Shown here one piece after another: positions 45,015-47,456 of a stretch of 47,456 bases of DNA; positions within the stretch are counted from its first letter, which is position 1; each line of letters starts with the position of its first letter. The translations under genes and the position numbers were made by a program. The notes beneath the pieces were generated by a model. That model worked only from the letters and a program-made list of their open reading frames with translations, was not told where the DNA came from and ran no database searches. Origin of the DNA: Planctomycetota bacterium (GTDB lineage Bacteria > Planctomycetota > UBA1135 > UBA2386); NCBI GenBank assembly GCA_016794035.1, contig JAEUHS010000097.1, forward strand, positions 1-47,456. Reading direction: 5' to 3'.

Positions 45015-46121
45015 ATGCATCTGATCCAGCGGATGAAGGTATGGAAGGAACTGCGCCTGCTCGAACAGCGGGCCCGCGAAGAGCCTTCCCCCTCGACGTT
45101 CGTCGACCTCGGCCAGGTCTACCTGAACCTCGACATGCACGACAAGGCGCACCGCGTCGCCGAGGACGGGCTGGCGCTGTTCCCGAAGGCCACCGAGCTG
45201 CGTCAGCTCGTCGATTGCGCCAAGCGGGGCCAGCGGCGCCAGCAGGCAGCCGAGTTGCGCGCCAGGCTGACGCGGTCGCCGAACGGCAAGCTCTACCGCG
45301 AGCTGGCGCAGCTCTACGTCGAACTCGGCGACACCACGACCCTGCACGCGGTCTGCCAGGAGTGGAGCGTGCGCTTCCCCGGGGATGCCGGCGCCTGGTT
45401 GGCGATCGGGCAGGCGCGCCTGCTGAACTTCTACCGCGATCTCGCCGCCCGTGAGGGCCAGGAGGCCGTGCGCTGCCTCGAGCGCGCGGTGCGCATGGAC
45501 GAGACGGACCCGCAGGCACGCAAGCTGCTCGGCGAGCTGCTCTACCGCATCGGCGCCGTGCGTTCGGCGAAGGTGCACCTGGACGCGCTGCGGCAGCTCG
45601 ACCAGAGCGACCCCGAGATCGCCGCGCTGCTCGAGCACGTCGGCAACCTCGCGGACCACGGCGACGACATCAAGGCGTTGCTCGGCGGTGTCGAGGAGCA
45701 GGGCTGCCTGCTGCATCCGCCGGCGACCACGAACGTGGCGGCGCCGCGCCAGGAGGAATCGGTCGCCCGCGTGCGCGAAGGGCTCGCCGGCATCGCGGAG
45801 CTGGCCGGAGTGCGCAAGGCGACGTTCATCAAGGGTTCGCGCGCGCTGGTGAAGGGTGCGATCCGCGACGGTCGCGATCCGTTCCTGCGGGTCGTGCGCG
45901 TCGTCGCCAAGGCGGCGCACCGGTTCACCCGGCGGCTCGACATCGGCAGCGCCAGCAAGACCGTCGTCGACGGCGACTTCGGCCACATCTGCGTCTGCGT
46001 CTACGGCGATGCGCTGGCGGGTGCCCAGTGCGACCGCGGGGCCGATCTCGATCGTGTGATGGCGGAACTGCAGGAGATCGTCGCCGGCGCCCTGCACCTG
46101 GTCGGAGGTGGGGAGCCATGA
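45015..46121 (+). CDS. TPR protein with a degenerate Roadblock/LC7-like C-terminus
   Basis: 368 residues from ATG 45015 with GGGAG at 45005-45009. Residues 1-230 are TPR-like (STFVDLGQVYLNLDMHDKAHRVAEDGLALFPKATELRQLV, then ARLLNFYRDLAAREGQEAVRCLERAVRMDETDPQARKLLGELLYRIGAVRSAKVHLDAL). The last 120 residues (VREGLAGIAELAGVRKATFIKGSRALVKGAI ... ASKTVVDGDFGHICVCVYGDALAGAQCDRGADLDRVMAELQEI) follow the order of a Roadblock/LC7 domain (helix, strands, helix), but with weak signature. That reading is mine by analogy with the next gene. Its stop overlaps the next gene's ATG by 4 bases. Likely partner of the GTPase module. Confidence 0.75.
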   Translation: MHLIQRMKVWKELRLLEQRAREEPSPSTFVDLGQVYLNLDMHDKAHRVAEDGLALFPKATELRQLVDCAKRGQRRQQAAELRARLTRSPNGKLYRELAQLYVELGDTTTLHAVCQEWSVRFPGDAGAWLAIGQARLLNFYRDLAAREGQEAVRCLERAVRMDETDPQARKLLGELLYRIGAVRSAKVHLDALRQLDQSDPEIAALLEHVGNLADHGDDIKALLGGVEEQGCLLHPPATTNVAAPRQEESVARVREGLAGIAELAGVRKATFIKGSRALVKGAIRDGRDPFLRVVRVVAKAAHRFTRRLDIGSASKTVVDGDFGHICVCVYGDALAGAQCDRGADLDRVMAELQEIVAGALHLVGGGEP

Positions 46122-46477
46122 GCAAGATCCACGACTGTGTCGCCGAACTGCATCGGCTCCCGGGGGTCAAGGGCGCGGCCCTGATCACCAACGACGGTCT
46201 GGTCGTCGCGTCGTCGCTCGCCGAGTCGCTGCAGAGCGACGTGATCAGCGGCCTGACATCGTATCTGCTGATGACGACGCAGCGCTGCCTCGAGGAGGGC
46301 GGCCTCGGCAAGGCCACCCAGTACGTGCTGACCGCGACCCATGGCAAGGCGATCGTCGTCAGCATCGACGACTCGTCGCTGGTCCTGATGCTGGATCAGT
46401 TCGCCGACCTCGCGGCGGCTCGGCGCGAGGCCTCGGAGGCGGCGCAGCGCATCCGCCGGGCCTCCCGGCTGGCCTGA
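46118..46477 (+). CDS. Roadblock/LC7-domain protein (MglB-like)
   Basis: 119 residues from ATG 46118, overlapping the upstream stop by 4 bases and with GGAGG and GGGAG before it. AELHRLPGVKGAALITNDGLVVASSL..DVISGLTSYLLMTTQRCLEEGGLGKATQYVLTATHGKAIVVSIDDSSLVLMLDQ is a clean Roadblock/LC7 fold. In Myxococcus, MglB, a protein of this family, is a GTPase-activating protein for MglA. The MglA-type gene follows on the same strand after 248 bases. This strongly suggests a GAP or regulator for it. Confidence 0.9.
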   Translation: MSKIHDCVAELHRLPGVKGAALITNDGLVVASSLAESLQSDVISGLTSYLLMTTQRCLEEGGLGKATQYVLTATHGKAIVVSIDDSSLVLMLDQFADLAAARREASEAAQRIRRASRLA

Positions 46478-46725
46478 GCGCCGTCCGTCGTGCCCGGGCG
46501 GCGCCGGGGCCCGGACCCGCCCGACGCCCCGGCAGGGACCGTCGGCGGCGACCGCCGCGTGCCGGTCGCGGCCAGGCGGCTGCGCCGCGCGGTGTCGGGT
46601 CGATCGCGGCCACTTTCGGCGCGTGAACTCAAGCGCCGACTCGTCGCTGGTCGATGACCGGCGTGTCACCCGCGGGACTCTCGGTGCAGTCCAGCGGCCC
46701 ATCGAAATGCACCGCGTCCGGAACC
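46478..46725. other. 248-base gap between Roadblock and GTPase genes
   Basis: No gene is seen. A 7-bp-stem hairpin TCGGCGC/GCGCCGA lies at 46616-46622 and 46633-46639 with a 10-base loop. Together with the unusually long gap inside an otherwise compact run, it suggests a separate promoter or regulatory element for the GTPase gene, but no promoter can be named. Confidence 0.4.
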
Positions 46726-47456
46726 ATGGTCCAGATCAACTTCGCGCTCAAAGAAGTCAACTGCAAGGTCGTCTTCTACGGACCAGGCATGAGTGGCAAG
46801 ACCACCAACCTGGAGATCGTGCATCAGAAGGCGCCCGAGGAGAACAAGGGGGAACTCACGTCGATCTCGACCGACGGTGATCGCACGCTGTTCTTCGACT
46901 TCATGCCCCTCGACCTCGGCAACGTCGCCGGGATGCGGACCAAGTTCCAGCTCTACACGGTGCCGGGCCAGGTCTACTACAACTCGACGCGCAAGCTCGT
47001 GCTGCAGGGTGTCGACGGCGTGATCTTCGTGGCCGACTCGGACCCGGAGAAGATCGACGAGAACATCGAGTCGTACGCGAACCTGATCGAGAACCTGGCC
47101 GAGTACGGCAAGGACATCCGCGAGCTGCCGCACGTGATCCAGTACAACAAGCGCGACCTGCCCAACGCGATGCCGGTCGCCGAACTGGACAAGAAGATGA
47201 ACAAGTTCGGCGTGCCGACCTTCGAGGCGGTCGCCTACACCGGCGAAGGCGTCTTCCCGACGCTGAAGACGCTCGCCGCGATGGTGCTCGAGAGCATCGA
47301 GAAGATCGACGGCCGCAACCCGCGCAAGCCGGCGGCGCCGCGCCCGCAGGCGGTGCCGCAGAAGGCCGCACCCGCCGCGCCGCCGCAGCCGGCGCCGGCC
47401 CCGGCCGCGCGCGTGCCGGCGGCCCGGGTCGCCGCGGCCAAGCCCGGCAAGGCCCG
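46726..47456 (+). CDS. mglA: MglA-type small Ras-like GTPase, cut by window end
   Basis: At least 243 residues; the reading frame is open to the window edge. Walker A is GPGMSGKTT (19-27), the switch I area is LTSISTDGDRTLFFDFMPLDLGN, and switch II is YTVPGQVYYNSTRKLVLQGVDGVIFVADS, with P-G-Q in place of the canonical D-x-x-G, as in MglA. NKRD is the base-specificity motif. The MglA core of about 195 residues is followed by a Pro/Ala-rich tail (from about residue 205, KPAAPRPQAVPQKAAPAAPP) that is unlike compact MglA proteins and may be a flexible linker to a further domain. MglA controls polarity and motility in Myxococcus. Here its role is unknown. Confidence 0.92.
   Translation, partial: MVQINFALKEVNCKVVFYGPGMSGKTTNLEIVHQKAPEENKGELTSISTDGDRTLFFDFMPLDLGNVAGMRTKFQLYTVPGQVYYNSTRKLVLQGVDGVIFVADSDPEKIDENIESYANLIENLAEYGKDIRELPHVIQYNKRDLPNAMPVAELDKKMNKFGVPTFEAVAYTGEGVFPTLKTLAAMVLESIEKIDGRNPRKPAAPRPQAVPQKAAPAAPPQPAPAPAARVPAARVAAAKPGKA

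Overview
The window is a very GC-rich piece of bacterial chromosome, densely packed with genes on both strands. It looks like a Gram-negative, LPS-producing bacterium: lpxK, a LpxL-type acyltransferase, a heptosyltransferase-type GT9 enzyme and a KdkA-type sugar kinase are present. Several features together suggest the phylum Planctomycetota or a close neighbour. These are ECF sigma factors translationally coupled to giant membrane Ser/Thr kinases, many orphan secreted proteins whose signal peptides end in A-Q, YdjY, DUF151 and PATAN (DUF4388) proteins, McsA/McsB, and weak or absent Shine-Dalgarno sites at most starts. The phylum is an inference; no rRNA gene is present to settle it. No IS element, prophage or CRISPR array was seen.

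Layout. 1-3.1 kb (minus): N-terminal part of the arginine kinase McsB, its partner McsA, murD, a small lipoprotein, and tRNA-Ser(GCU) and tRNA-Ser(UGA). 3.1-8.9 kb: a DUF151 nuclease (minus), divergent from a tightly overlapping plus-strand set made of an asparaginase II-type enzyme, the NAD(P)H-hydrate dehydratase NnrD, a large secreted orphan and a YdjY protein. 8.9-15.1 kb (minus): a secreted orphan, then ECF sigma factor plus WD40-kinase pair 1. 15.1-18.7 kb (plus): two tandem paralogous secreted Pro/Gly-rich proteins and a SAM methyltransferase. 18.8-21.1 kb: a PilX-like minor pilin protein (minus) and a secreted Lys-rich protein. 21.1-24.0 kb (plus): fabD-lpxK-lpxL-like operon. 24.0-26.0 kb: RhlE-type helicase (minus), tRNA-Arg(UCU) and a 101-bp-period repeat pair. 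26.2-28.7 kb (plus): subtilisin-like lipoprotein and a small lipoprotein. 28.7-31.1 kb: Tsr3/DTW-like protein and heptosyltransferase (minus), divergent from the KdkA-like kinase. 31.1-36.8 kb (minus): ECF sigma factor plus TPR/FG-GAP kinase pair 2 and a secreted protein. 37.0-41.6 kb (minus): orphan, gcvT, gcvH, LipM-like lipoyl-assembly enzyme, HDOD protein, AhpD-like protein. 41.8-47.5 kb (plus): PATAN-TPR-PQQ membrane protein, TPR protein with a degenerate Roadblock-like end, a stand-alone Roadblock/LC7 protein, and an MglA-type GTPase cut by the window end.

How the genes fit together. The most system-like region is the last one. A polar-GTPase module (MglA plus two Roadblock-like proteins) is arranged with a large PATAN/PEGA/PQQ-like membrane sensor, which resembles a signalling or localisation device for which I know no described equivalent. 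Second are the two sigma factor-kinase pairs. They share one architecture (N-terminal cap, kinase, juxtamembrane helix, TM, C-terminal sensor) but carry unrelated sensor domains, WD40 in one and TPR plus FG-GAP in the other. The gcvT-gcvH-lipM set forms a coherent glycine-cleavage and lipoylation cluster without gcvP. The envelope genes (murD, lpxK, lpxL-like, GT9, KdkA-like) are scattered rather than in one LPS island.
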